DNA of 64,000 nt. It comes from Parapristionchus giblindavisi (taxonomy: Eukaryota > Nematoda > Chromadorea > Rhabditida > Diplogasteridae). Shown in pieces: positions 10,465 to 21,621 of the stretch (its first letter is position 1; each line of letters opens with the position of its first letter). The translations under genes were made by a program, and so were the position numbers. Below the pieces are notes generated by a model, which was given only the letters and a program-made list of their open reading frames with translations, was not told the origin of the DNA and made no database searches. The stretch lies in NCBI GenBank assembly GCA_943737045.1, contig CALSFV010000049.1:722606-786605 (forward strand), written 5' to 3'.

Positions 10465-11745
10465 CTGTCCCCCTTGAAAAAAATCAGTTTTTAATTCCGG
10501 CCAATTTAAATTTGCGTCTCACAGCGAAAAATCTATCACATCATACGATGTTTTGCCTAAATTTGATTGAATAGAAATTTTGCCTATCAATTTTACATAT
10601 CATACGGATAATTCGGCTTGCTATATGCAATTCGCCATATGCAGATCCGATCAAACCTTATCCCGCGCCTTATACCAACTCCTTCAATTAACACCCATAG
10701 TCTAATGGTAATTGTCCATTTGATCGTTTTCCTTGAGAATGTTTGCTTTGCTCCATGCATACGTAAAAACCGGTTTCCTGGAAAACGATCATTTACTGGG
10801 AATACATTTTTATGGAAAACTGTTTTCCAGAAAAATAAAATCGCAATGATCCGCGGGCCATTGGCCAACTGGCGTTCCACATCGCGCTTAGTGGTGTGAG
10901 AAAATGAGAAGTAAAGTTGAACATGGCGGAGATGGACTATTATTAGGACAAACTTAAGGGGGAGAAGGCCCACTGAATTCGTGAACACTATAAATTCTGA
11001 AGGGTGGCAATTGTTGTTAACCTCCTGCCACCGCAAAGTTAGTAAACGCTCCGGTCACGAGATATGTGCCAATCAAAAAATGGCAATGACTTCTGCACCA
11101 ACCTAATATTATAGAATTACAAAAATTTTCATACACCACGGATGTAACGTTACATAGGTTAAGGTAGATGATTGATTAGTGCACAGTAGGAGGTATTGAT
11201 TAACTAGAATACGGTAGATTATTTGCTAGTATTGATTAATTGAAATACGGTAATGCCATAGATGGGATACTGGTTATTATTGAAAGATTGAATTTTAAGC
11301 TTTATGGTTATGATGCTTTGGTGAGTAATATCGATTGATTGATTGTAGATCAGCGACATGACAGAGGGCAAGGATTGCAACATCCCAGCGCTGCTCGCGT
11401 CTATTCATGAGGTACGCTGAACAGGATTCCCTTTGTTATTTGATTTTTGATGCAGTGTTCGGAAATTTCAAAATTCACGAAAATCCGGAAAAGGTTTTTT
11501 CAAGTGTTCGTGTGAAAATTCTCATTTTCCAGTGATGTTTTAGTTTTGATAAAAGTATGTACAAAAATGTACAAGTTGCATGCACATTAAATCATGCTTT
11601 TCACGAGAAAATCGAGCTAAATTTATAATTCATGGGAATAGAGCGAAAATGGTTAAATGTGCTAGGACCATTTTTGGACATCTCTAGGCATGTTCTACCA
11701 GCCCCCAAGTCTCATGTCAGTATGCAATTTTCATTTTGGGTCGCT
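10465..11745 (-). repeat. right arm of long inverted repeat (empty-site version)
   Basis: Colinear reverse complement of 1936-4440 without the three insertions. The mariner-like end lies inverted at about 11084-11109. Past 11530 it overlaps the left arm of the next foldback. Confidence 0.75.
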
Positions 11746-13030
11746 AAAGTGAATTCCCAACTTTGAGCTCGAATTTCTCGCTTCTGGCGCGTTTTAGCGG
11801 AAAAGTGGCAAAAGAGTGATAACCGCACTTTTTTCCAGCTCTATCGATCTAAACCAAACAAAGGTCATGAAAATACCTGTGAACAGATGTACTCCTCGGG
11901 GAAATAACTCAAAAATTGAGGAAAATGAGGTGCTCTTCTTCCAGTATGTTGTTAAGTTTTGCATGCGCTTTCTAATGAGGTATTTGCGAAAAAAACGTTC
12001 ACGCGTTCGTATGGTTCATCCCCTTGGAAATTCCCTGATGATTTGAATTCATTTTCAACCCATTCCTTATCATTCCGTTCTGCACCGCGCGGTACGGAAT
12101 GAAACATATCGTTTTCTGTTGTCCGTTGATTTCTTATTGTTAGTCTTTTGAAAACGTTATTTATCATACATTGTTATTGAATTATCAGGTTGAGTCAGAA
12201 TTAACCGTGGATTTTGAACGTCAACTTTGATTTGAAATTTCTTTGTAGCCGTCATCAGTGCCGGTGGTCTTCTGCCAAAGTGTGGAGGAGGTGTTATCAC
12301 AAAAGAACGGCAAAAGTTCAAATTCGAACCAGAAATAATCCACAGTTAATTCTGACTCAATCTAATCGTAGGGCATGATTAGCTGATAGGAAGATTTCCT
12401 TTATCTTCGAAAAAACAAGCCATCGTGACTATCCATTCCCTTCTTCAAGACACATTAAATACTCTGAAAAAGACAAGAGGGCAATGATTTTTTAATCCCG
12501 GCTGTAGGTGCAGCCGTTGATATTGGACATTGTTTGTGAAGGGTGAAGGGGTCGAAAAACGTAATAAAAATGACAAAGAATTTAAGTGAAGGAATGAAAA
12601 GAAATGGGTTGAAAATGACTTCTAATCATCAGGAAGTTTCCAAGGGGATGAACCATAACGTTTTTTTTTCGCCAACCACTCATTAGAAAGTGCATGCAAA
12701 ACTTAATGGCATATTCGAAGAAGAGCACCTCCTTTCCCTAATTTTTTGAGTTATTTGTCCCGAAGAGTAGCTCTGTTCACAGGCATTTCCTTGTCCTCTG
12801 TTTGGTTTAGATCGATAGAACTCGAAAAAAGAGCGGGGGTCACTCTTGTGACACTTTTTCCTTAAAACGCACCAGAAGCGAGAAATAAATCCCCAAAATT
12901 AAAATTGCATACTGACATGAGACTTGTAGGCTGGTAGGGCATGCCTAGAGATGTCCAAAAATGGTACTAACCCATTTCATCATTTTTTTCTTCATTCACA
13001 ACTCGATTTTCTCGTGACACGCGTGATATA
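11530..13030. mobile_element. foldback repeat with about 500-bp arms
   Basis: The sequence from about 11540 to 12080 is repeated inverted from about 12575 to 13025 (for example AACCAAACAAAGGTCATG versus its complement near 12795). The outer part is the same sequence found at about 1936-2145. The centre holds a smaller element at 12187-12366. Confidence 0.65.
12187..12366. mobile_element. small TIR element with H2A-like peptide fragment
   Basis: The ends are TTGAGTCAGAATTAAC and its complement. Between them a TTTGTAG acceptor-like site is followed by a plus-strand frame reading AVISAGGLLPK. This resembles the H2A-family C-terminal motif (ATIAGGGVIPH in H2[13 protein letters not shown] in H2A). 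The match is only 11 residues, so it may be chance. Confidence 0.35.
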
Positions 13031-13627
13031 TTAATTGATGATTTCATTTTTTGTGTCGCAAACAGTGATACTTTGAAATATTAAAAGCTTACCTGCAATT
13101 TTCGCTGCATTTTCGTTGATTTGCGGCTTAGGATCATTATAAAGATCAAAAGGTTACGATATTCGTTTCATAGCATACCTTACTTAGTTGTTTTAAATGA
13201 ACGATTTTTTTTCTTTTGAAGTATTATATTTTCCACTTTAACTTCTGAACAGTATTTCGTGCATTTTCCAAGTTCTGAACACTGCATAAATTCTCTTCGC
13301 TTCTAAACAAAATGTTATTCTTCAGAATTGAGATGAAAGCCTTTTTCATTGTGCACCGCTAGAAATTCTGTTTAAAACAAATGGTCTTAACTGTAATTTA
13401 ATTAACATTTATCATAACGATTAGACAATTTATAATGCGAAAAATGAACTCTGACAATATTTTCTTAAATCAGGTTCTGAGGACGTCGCACACTGGAAGC
13501 AACCTTTAGACGACGAGGAACATCATCCCACAACCCATCCCATCCTCATTTTATTCCTCCCGAATCATTTTTCACTCTCGTTTGTATTTTTCATTTCATA
13601 TCTGTACATTGGTAATAATTCCCTCAA
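13031..13627. other. no supported gene; short open stretch near 13474
   Basis: After an AAATCAG acceptor-like site at about 13467-13473 the plus strand is open and reads SEDVAHWKQPLDDEEHH. The minus strand is also open here (WDDVPRRLKVASSVRRPQ). Neither is long enough to call. The rest is AT-rich and featureless. Confidence 0.3.
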
Positions 13628-14380
13628 TGTGACAAATTTGACACCGTCAAAATTGGCATGCCAAATTTGACGGCGTCGAATGTGGGTCAAATTTGACGCG
13701 GTCAAATCTGGGTCAAGATTGACGGTGTCAAAATTGGCATGCCAGATTTGACGTCGTCAAAATTGGCATGCCAGATTTGACGACGTCGAATGTGGGTCAA
13801 ATTAGACGCGGTCAAATCTGGGTCAAGATAGACGGTGTCAAATTTGGCATGCCAGATTTTCTAGCGTCTATTATGTCGGATTCGGAAGGTACTTTGTTGC
13901 CAATTTTACTACCGTCAGATTTGGCAATAACTTAGTTTATGGAACCATGCCAATTTTGCTGCGATCATTTTTGGTAAGCCGCATTCTGACAAATATGACA
14001 CTTGCATTTCTGGCATGTGTGCTTTCAATACTTGTTGCCAACTTTTCCACGTGATTTTCTGGCATGCCCATTTCATGCCAATTATGCCTCTGGATAATCT
14101 GTCACATTCCAAGTTTAGCCATCCCAACCTCAAAGCCAATATTTCTCTCGTCATATTTGTCAACTACGCTCCGCCCCTTGACCTTGACAAATTTTCATCC
14201 GTCATTTTTGTCACTCTCTCTTCGTGTTGTTTGCCAAATTTTCACTGTTCGAATTTGGAAATAAAATATCTTTTTCAAAATGCCAATTATGCACACGTAA
14301 AATTAGGCATGAGCAGTTGCCACGTTGGACACCGTCAAAATTGGCAAAAAAATCTGCCAAGTGCATTTTCGCCAACTTTC
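13628..14380. repeat. TTTGAC..CGTCAAA / TTGGCATGCCA minisatellite
   Basis: Short palindromic words TTTGACnnnGTCAAA and TTGGCATGCCAnATTTGAC alternate in tandem, densest at 13628-13860, then continue as scattered TGCCAA/TTGGCA and GACACCGTCAAAATTGGCA words to about 14350. Small frames on both strands here are by-products of the repeat. Confidence 0.7.
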
Positions 14381-14590
14381 TTATTCTAACCCCTCTTATA
14401 TTCACGATGGCCGAGTGACCGACTCACCCTTGACCAATTATTACATTATCGATTGATGTTATAGTATCAATCGATAACTAATTGACCAAAACCGGATGGG
14501 ATATGAACCAACTACTAACAGTTATAATGTTTTGATTGATTGATCAGACTACAATCTACGAAAAGAGCAAAGATCAAAGGTCACACTCAC

Positions 14591-14657
14591 CTCCTACAGC
14601 TCCCGTCTCGACTTTGGTCCTCGGTTCGATTCGCGTGTGGATCGAATCGAGAAGGCA
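14591..14657 (-). pseudogene. orphan H2A-like exon, copy A
   Basis: The exon is bounded by a CATTACAG acceptor and a GGAG/GTGAGT donor. The 22-codon frame contains SIHTRIEPRTKVETGAVG, weakly like GRIHRHLKSRTTSHGRVGA in H2A-family proteins. A second frame is also open. In copies B and C the same exon is followed by a real H2A C-terminal exon in matching phase; here only the minisatellite follows. Its identity rests on this context. Confidence 0.35.
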
Positions 14658-15493
14658 CTGTAATGACAATAATTCAGTGAACAACTTATATAATAAGTAT
14701 TGTTCAAAGATCAAAGATCAAACTAAAAAAGAAATTAAAATAATCCTAAATCTTTCGAATAGACCCATTTCTAGAGAAACTCCTTTCACTCTTGACCAAT
14801 TATTACATTATCGATTGATGTTATACTATCAATCGATAACTAATTGACCAAAACCGGATGGGATATGAACCAACTACTAACAATTATAATGTTTTGATTG
14901 ATTGATCAGACTACAATCAGGTCGATTGATATGAAACGAAGGTAAAAATGGCGATTTAGAAGCGAAACAACGAATTTTCCAAATCGACCCACTATGCAAA
15001 AACGGCGAGCGCATCACATATTCCCAATGCGTTTTCCAAAGAACAATATAACCAAGTACAAGATATTATTATTTGCTAGAAAATATAAAGAACACAGTAT
15101 CCATATTCTCAATCAATCAATCAATATTGCTATCCTCCAGCAAATCAATAAATCAATAAACTGACACCATCTCCGTCGAGGAGTAGAACGAGAGGGCGGA
15201 GGAAGGACACATGAGGAGAGTAGCTGACTAAATGAAGAGATTAAAGTTCGAAGATCAAAGATTAATGATTGCAATACAATCCATATAAAAAAGAGGTGTG
15301 CCTATTTCTGCTCAAAAACTCATCTACTATAAGCCTACAGTATCAACCAAACTATCTACAGTATGACGAAAGTAGGACCAATACCGTACCCTCTGATCGG
15401 CCCTGTACATGAGGGGCGAATTTTGATTTCCTGGTGTAAATATACATGGAAAAAGTTTTCGAAAGTTGCGCAAAACTAACACAACAGTTGTTA

Positions 15494-15593
15494 GGCCGTG
15501 TTACATTTTCGAAACGGGCGCACGTCCACGTGCGTTTCACTAACTGAAAAACGCACGTGGACGTGCGCCCGTTTTTAAAATGTAACAAATTCC
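15494..15593. mobile_element. 100-bp hairpin MITE, copy A
   Basis: GTTACATTTTCGAAACGGGC and CGCACGTCCACGTGCG lie opposite their complements around a short CACTAACTG loop. The terminal GGCCGTG has lost its partner in this copy. The paralogous sequence near 18180 lacks the insertion. Confidence 0.75.
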
Positions 15594-16010
15594 AAGAATA
15601 GTGTAACTATTTGTATGAAATCCAGTGTATATTAAATAAATGATAAAAAATGACGAAACTAACCAAAACATGATTATCCGTTTTCGTTTCTCCACTCTCT
15701 CCACCATTTGAAGAAACACAGGAAAAGAACTGAAATGTATCCACAAAGCATCAAACGTAACGATAATTATTGAATACAAGTTTTTAATCAATGAATAATG
15801 AACAAGTATGTATTGATATCTGTGACACCAGATATAATGTATAGTTGCATTATTCTACAATAAGACATGACGATTATGCTTTCTCTCGTAGCTTTATAAT
15901 AAAGATAATTATCTTAAATGACTGATCTGAGTAAGAGCATATCACCACGTTTCGAAACATCGAGAGGTTGAATCTTCACGGTTAACCTGAAATAAAGCAA
16001 TTTGACATTA
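15594..16010. repeat. intra-unit tandem duplication, first block
   Basis: Diverged duplicate of about 18180-18755. Shared landmarks are TGACGAAACTAACCAA, TGTATCCACAAAGCATCAAA and a CTGAAATAAA acceptor-like site followed on the minus strand by a short 3'-exon-like stretch. The minus-strand frames (VSSFFIIYLIYTGFHTN versus VSSFSIIYSVYTGFYTN) match but are T-rich and probably not coding. Confidence 0.7.
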
Positions 16011-16452
16011 GTGAAAGGGTATTGATGTAATAGATCGTAAACTATGCATATTTGAATTGGGTTGACTTAGTCAATGTATTGAGCATCGCACAAATAACTG
16101 TTAGTGAACTCGTCAGTATCTTAGAAAACATGTAAACTTAGACTTCTTTCGTACACACCTATGAAACTACAGGTTCAGTTCGTACAGTACACACTTATTC
16201 ATATCGACAGTATCCCACTAGATGACCTACAGTATCCAACAGTGCATAACACGTTGACCGACGCTCAATTCGAGCTCGTAAAGAGAACAACAACAAAAGA
16301 ACAAAAGATGCGCAAAACTAACACAACCTTAGTCATTATGTCAAGTTTATTCTAGCATATGCACCAGGGTATTCGCTCACTTAAGGTAGACCATAATAAG
16401 TACAGTACTTCGTATTAAAAACAGTATGTCATGTTAAATACAGTAAGTATAC

Positions 16453-17136
16453 CTTGTCTTTGCATCTGATCTGCCTCCTCCGCCTCTTTCTCAGCCTTTC
16501 CCTCTTGCGTCCTTTCACCTTTTCAGGGGCAGCACTCGACTGAAAATCAATATCAATCAGTCAATATCGATCAGATCAATACATTAATCATCGTAATCAT
16601 CAAAAAGCTCTTCAAATACAGACAATAAGGTTTTCTCCAACAAGACCGTTTTCCAAAAAACAAGAGCTATTACAAATCTATCTAATGTTGACCGAAAAAC
16701 CATTAAAAATCTATTAATAACAATGAATTCAATCATGCAATCAATAATCATCAACTTAAGCAATCAATCAATAAATTGTTCTAACCTTGAACTTCTTCGT
16801 TTCTTTAATCTCTTTGGCCTTGATTAGATCACGAATGACACCAGTTATGCGCTCTTCGTCAAGCTAAAAAAATTAATTTGATTACCGATATCGCGGATCG
16901 ATAATTTACATAAACCCACAACCATGTCATTTTACCTTACAATTAATGCGCGAAAGTTATCAAGATCTAACCAAAAGCTTAAATACTATCGAATCGGTAA
17001 TTCAACCGTAATTTGGACCACCACAGACAGGAAAGTTACCGTACATCAGCAGTGTAGATCATCTCGAGGATCTTGGTCATGTCTCCGCAGTGTTTCTCGT
17101 AGGCTGCATTGATGTCGCCACGCTCCTCCTCAGAAT
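16453..17136 (-). pseudogene. DNAJC9-like J-protein C-terminal exons, copy A
   Basis: Three minus-strand exons with good splice sites: 17045-17136 (TTTAG acceptor), 16786-16864 and 16453-16539 (TTTTCAG acceptor). They read DSEEERGDINAAYEKHCGDM-TKILEMIYTAD, then LDEERITGVIRDLIKAKEIK-ENEEVQ, then a charged KAEKEAEEADQMQRQ tail. This follows the post-J-domain region of DNAJC9 (SEEELADIKQAY..GDMDQIME..EEPRIRNII), a J-domain co-chaperone that binds histones H3-H4. Phases agree between exons, but the third exon has an in-frame TGA after V-E-C-C-P unless a weak AAAAG acceptor 21 bases further in is used. The next acceptor (15987 region) would give an immediate stop. No J domain is found upstream. 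Likely a 5'- and 3'-truncated pseudogene. Confidence 0.65.
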
Positions 17137-17945
17137 CTAAACGTATATGGTAGAAATTATAGTCACAGATCATCGGGAACACCTCAAATCAATCGATTGA
17201 CTGTTTAATGCAACCGTAATACAAGGGAACCGTAACCCCGTTGGCAGACTATTTAGCACACCATCATGATCATAAATGACCCAATCTACATCTCACGTAC
17301 TCGGAACTGATCCGATATGGGGGTGATTCTCACTAATCTCGATTTCCCGCATATTCGTAGTTTCAAGTCTCAAAACTGACAGCATCGATCAAAAGTGCTC
17401 ACTCATATTATGAACGAGGTAAAATGTTTGATCATGATTCTACCGTAATCCAGTCTTTAGCTATCATACTCATGTTCTTGCTTAATTATGGTGTAGCTAC
17501 AGTACCTGGATGGTATACTGTAGCCATGGTAGAACGCGTTCAATCAACGAGGGATCATTTATTTACTTCAAAGTTATCGTCTTTACTATTTAAGGGTCCC
17601 GTGAAATCCACCTACCAAGCTGTATTTACTGAATAAAAAGTAAGAGAACAAAATATAAATAGATGGAGAAAAATAGTCTAAAACTTAACGAACATTTTCA
17701 TTAACTAACATCTCTCGCCTAGATCATACTTGTCCATCACTGCAGAAAGATAAAAATGGCCATACATTTTCATAAATTGGCATCGAAAATGTATGAAAAA
17801 GGTGCAAGTTCAAAGACCAAAGATCAGCAACACGCACCAGGTAAATATCTCTGTTTTCTTCAAAACTATTCACTGATTACATTTCCCTTGCACATCCAGT
17901 GAATCTTGTCTCGTTTTAGCATTCAACTGTCCATAACACCACCCC

Positions 17946-18110
17946 CATACGTGGGCGGCATTACCGCTAGCGAACCCAACCGATTTTGGCACCTGACCCA
18001 CCCGTCCTAGGCAAAATTCGCTCAAACAGGAAAATGAATTAGACAAAATTCACTCAAACACAAAATTTTTGCAACCCACCCATCCGATTTTAGCTTGCCC
18101 ACCACCAACA
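17946..18110 (+). mobile_element. partial CATACGTGGGC-family element, copy A
   Basis: It starts CATACGTGGGCGGCATTACC, the hAT-like terminus of 7767-9561. The other end has decayed to GCCCACCACCAACATAAC and no target duplication is clear. It contains repeated ACCCACCC words. Confidence 0.55.
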
Positions 18111-18365
18111 TAACAACCTCTTTTCATTTTCAGTTGTCAAAAAATGAAATAAATTTGAACAAAAGAACTAACAGAACAGTTGTAAGAGTAGTGTAATAGT
18201 TTGTATAAAATCCAGTGTATACTGAATAAATGATAGAAAATGACGAAACTAACCAATACATAGTTGTCCGTTGCTGTATGTCCAATCCACCGTTTGAAGA
18301 AACGAACTGAAATGTATCCACAAAGCATCAAATGTAAGAATAATAGTTCAATCCAAGTTTACAAA

Positions 18366-18485
18366 CTACGAAGCCTGACCGCATATTGAGCCGAAAATTT
18401 ACGAAAAATCAAAAAAACCGGACCGCATTTGGGAGAATTTTTGAATACTTGACCGCATTTGTGTCTAAAATTCCTCTGCATTTTG
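18366..18485. repeat. GACCGCATTTG minisatellite
   Basis: About three units of roughly 42 bp, each with GACCGCAT and CGAAAA words. Copies B and C retain an extra 20 or so bases (GAAAAATCGAAAGACGTGAC at 47144 and 61366) that copy A lacks. Confidence 0.6.
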
Positions 18486-18755
18486 AAAATGTGTAGCGTA
18501 GCTATTCGATCTATGAACATGACTATTATAAATGGTCTCGTATATACAGAGTATAGACTGAGGAATAACGAGTAGGGTTTCGAACTTAATTACTGTACAC
18601 GACTCTCACAGGGCAATAGGCTTCCGATTATTTAATAATAAAAATAATTATCATAAATGACTGATCTGATCTGATTAACGGCATGTCAGCACGCTTCTAC
18701 ACACCGAGGCCAAGAGGTCAGTAAGCTGAAATAAAAGAAATTGATTAGTGGAAGG

Positions 18756-18893
18756 CATAGGTGGGCACGCTGGGGGGAAGGCTTTGCGCAAACCAGGGAA
18801 TCGTTAGGCAAGGCTGTGCGCATAGCTATTCCGAAATGTTCTTTTAGCAGATTCAACTGAAAATTTTCCAATTTTTTGCTAGGCAAGGCTCCG
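18756..18893 (+). mobile_element. truncated CATAGGTGG-family MITE, copy A
   Basis: It starts CATAGGTGGGCACGCTGGGG and shares GGCAAGGCTGTGCGCAT and AAAATTTTCCAATTTT with the complete MITE at 2395-2557. The right terminus is missing. Confidence 0.65.
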
Positions 18894-19124
18894 ATGGGAA
18901 AGCATCCCCTGGAAGGTCATAATGACTCCATAACATTTTAAATTCACGTGGAAAATGCTCAGAAAATGGTGATTTTCGATGATTTTATGCACAATTTAAT
19001 GGATTTTCGAGTTTGATTTCAATATTTATGGGGTACAAACAGTGTTGCGGACGCCTTTTGTTGATGATAAGTGAAAATTTGGCCTTAACTTTCTCATAAT
19101 TTTCGTTGATTCTCTGATGCTGAA

Positions 19125-19310
19125 ATCCTTGCATGATCACGAATACACGTAAAATCATGCATGAAATATCCGTGATTCGTGATCATGCAAGGATCTTACG
19201 TGATCAAGCACGAATTTCCGTGATCTTGCATGGAATGACAGAATCCATGCATGAGCACGGATCATCCATGCATGATTCGACTATATTCCCTTGAATCATG
19301 CATGGATTCA
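19125..19310. repeat. CATGCATGAT / GTGATCATGC palindromic repeat, copy A
   Basis: Words CATGCATGA, TGATCACGAAT and CCGTGAT alternate on both strands and form overlapping hairpins. The interval lies between the H2B fragment and the MITE at 18756. Confidence 0.65.
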
Positions 19311-19381
19311 AACACCTGAGTTTTCGGCAATAAATGATGAGAAAGGATAATTTAAAAGAAATGCCACTGACCGTCATTTAC

Positions 19382-19482
19382 TAGGACTCCTTTCTTGACT
19401 TTCTCTTCTTCTTGTCTCCACTGGTAGTCCTCTGGGATTTGGCGGCCTTCTTCGCTCCCTTGGCGGATGGCTTGGGTGGCAT
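19382..19482 (-). pseudogene. histone H2B first exon (partial), copy A
   Basis: The exon reads MPPKPSAKGAKKAAKSQRTT then SGDKKKRKSRKES and ends TA at a GTAAAT donor, so a split Tyr codon would give the RKESY that opens the conserved H2B fold. The tail matches nematode H2B (MPPKPSAKGAKKAAK). The exon for the fold itself (SVYIYRVL onwards) is not found downstream on this strand before 14398. The next acceptor-like site (about 18728) would give LLTSWPRCVEAC and a stop. H2B pairs with H2A in the nucleosome; this copy cannot make a working histone unless it is joined to an exon elsewhere. A CRE-bearing MITE lies 45 bases upstream of the ATG. Confidence 0.75.
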
Positions 19483-19526
19483 ACTGACGAGGAGGGTTGT
19501 TTAGTGGCGAGGTGTTAGGGCTTACC

Positions 19527-19668
19527 GAGGACGTATGCATGAACGCCGGCAAACTGTTTGCCGACAAACGTGACGTCTCAACCGTAGGCAGAGGCGTTTG
19601 CCAGAGCTCCTCCGTCTACGCTTGTGATATCACGTTTGTCGGCAAACGGAGTTCATGCATACGGCCTC
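19527..19668. mobile_element. palindromic CRE-type MITE upstream of H2B exon, copy A
   Basis: Same family as 4757-4890. The CRE octamers are degenerate here (TGACGTCT and TGATATCA). It occupies the position of a proximal promoter for the H2B fragment. Confidence 0.8.
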
Positions 19669-21621
19669 TGAAGTCAGAATTATCAAACTGTAACAAAGTT
19701 AAACCATTGTAAAAGCGAAAAATGCTCTCGCAAATTTGAGCCCGAGAGGCGCAGCAATATACACTGTAGAAAAAATCGTCGACCGTGAATCGAGAAGTGA
19801 CTTTATTTCATTTAATTTAGATTAATTAGGCGAGAAAAAAATTTTGAAAGGACATTTATATATTTTTTTGTTTACAAAAGGATCAATGGCCATTATAAAA
19901 ACAAAATTTGAAAGAACAACACTTTTGACAAAAGTTGGAGAAAGATGAAGCAAAAAGAGGGAGAGCGCGAGATTTAGGGGGAGAGCAGAAGAGAGGAACG
20001 ATGAAATTTGACGCATTCATGCTGCCACTCATTCGAAAGAGCATCTCGAATCAGGCTTAAATCCAAATTTTCAATCCTTTTCCTCCGCCCAATAAATTTC
20101 TGCACCGCTCCAAAGTTCCATTATTCTCGATCTCACATCTCGAAATTAAATTCAAACATAACTTTTTTTTCAAATCGAACTTGAATTTTTGCGAAACACC
20201 TTAAAATGTAGCTTGGGACCTAGGGTACGTTTCTTATTTCAAAAATAAGCACTGAAAAGTCGTCAAACTTAGTAAAGATATTTCTTGTTTAGCTTCAAAG
20301 AAAAAATTATATTTAGATTTTAACATTTTTAAAGAACACTTCACAAGCTCTCTCACCGCATGAAAAGAGGTTCAAGTAACATAAAAACAGCTTCATTTTA
20401 GTGTTTTATTCCTCATTCTGGTTGTCAATCTTGTAATATATGCTTGGGATTTCAACAGATTTTAGCTAATGAATTGAGATGAAAGTTGACCTAGATGGGA
20501 TATTACGGTCGCATACAAAGAGAGAGAGAAAGGGAGGCAGAAATTGACAAATGAATTTTGGTCTTTGATCTTTGATCTTTGGTCTGTCAAACAGAGCCAA
20601 TGGATCAAAAAGTTCACTCATTCGCTTTCTAAGAAGCAGTTTTATGAATTATAAAACCGATTCTTAGAAATGTTTCTTAGATTTTCTTTTTCCAATTTAT
20701 TATCCCGCTCTTTCGAGGGGATTCCAAAAAATGAGTAATACTCATAGTTTGATCCTCTGCACGGAAATCTTTAGTAAAAGGCGAAAGATTTTCTCGGATA
20801 ATTGCAGAGGATCCAGAGATAGATTTGTCTACTGACCCTATAGGTCTCCCTCTCCCTATAGGTCACTCTCTCCCTCTCCCTCCATCTACTTTCCTCGTGG
20901 CTATTGATCGGGGATATAGTGGCATTAAGAAGGTAGTCAGGGAGAGTGCTGATTGTATCATGATATAAAAACTCTTTAATAAATTACTCTCTTTATGATA
21001 TACGATAAATAAATTAGTCTTGTAAATGTGTTGTCGTCCCTTGATCGAGTGTTGTACCGTATACCACACAGTTCGATGATTAGTCAATTGGGACACATTG
21101 ACGATTTCATTATTTTTTATATTTAATTTAACAAATAATTCACCATGAAATTTTCAATTTCTTGCGCTTAAAAATCGTAACAATACGCAATCAATATAAT
21201 ATCATAAAAGTAGAGAATATAAATGGGCCGATTTCTCGCAATGGCCTTAACAATACATACTAAGTAAATGAGTGATATATCGATGATTTTACCTACTTTG
21301 ACGTACTTTTTTCGTCTAATAATAATGAACACATGACTGGAAACCAATATAAACGTATTCAGAGGTTTAGGAGCAGTTAGAAAAATCACGTCAACAACGT
21401 CATCTGAAGTCTACCAGTCAAGTCCTCTATGCGAAAACACACGTTTGTGAAAGAATCAGCTCGATCGGAGAGAAAAAATTGCATCAACGATGACGACGTC
21501 CGAAGGCGTCGTCAGATGACGTCCGTCTGAAATCTAGCTTCAGAAGGTCTGATAACCATATGTTCCAAGTTTGACGTCGATCCGTCAACGTTGAGGACCT
21601 TTTCACTCTATAGAATCCACT
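19669..21621. other. gene-free spacer with copy-specific indels
   Basis: It contains a CTTTGATCTTTGATCTTTGG run at about 20562-20581, a pyrimidine-rich stretch at 20845-20885, and a GACGTC-rich inverted segment near 21480-21600 (GATGACGACGTCC versus GGCGTCGTCAGATGACG). About 307 bp (20952-21258) occur only in copy A; about 390 bp (20300-20688) are missing from copy B but present in C. No exon is convincing. Confidence 0.6.

Noticed and set aside
10593..11036. 147-residue minus-strand frame, partly shared with 2817-3110 and 4024-4422
   Set aside because: The similarity between arms comes from the long inverted repeat. The frame is interrupted in the other arm and has no recognisable motif, including mariner transposase signatures.
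13094..13138. Minus-strand mini-exon MILSRKSTKMQRKLQ with a GTAAGC donor
   Set aside because: Only 15 codons, no matching acceptor or second exon before the foldback, and no family match.
14536..14847. 103-residue plus-strand frame
   Set aside because: It lies antisense over the H2A-like exon at 14591-14657 and is broken in copies B and C by small indels.
17424..17636. 70-residue plus-strand frame repeated in copies A, B and C
   Set aside because: No domain and no splice or start context; it is identical between copies because the DNA is.
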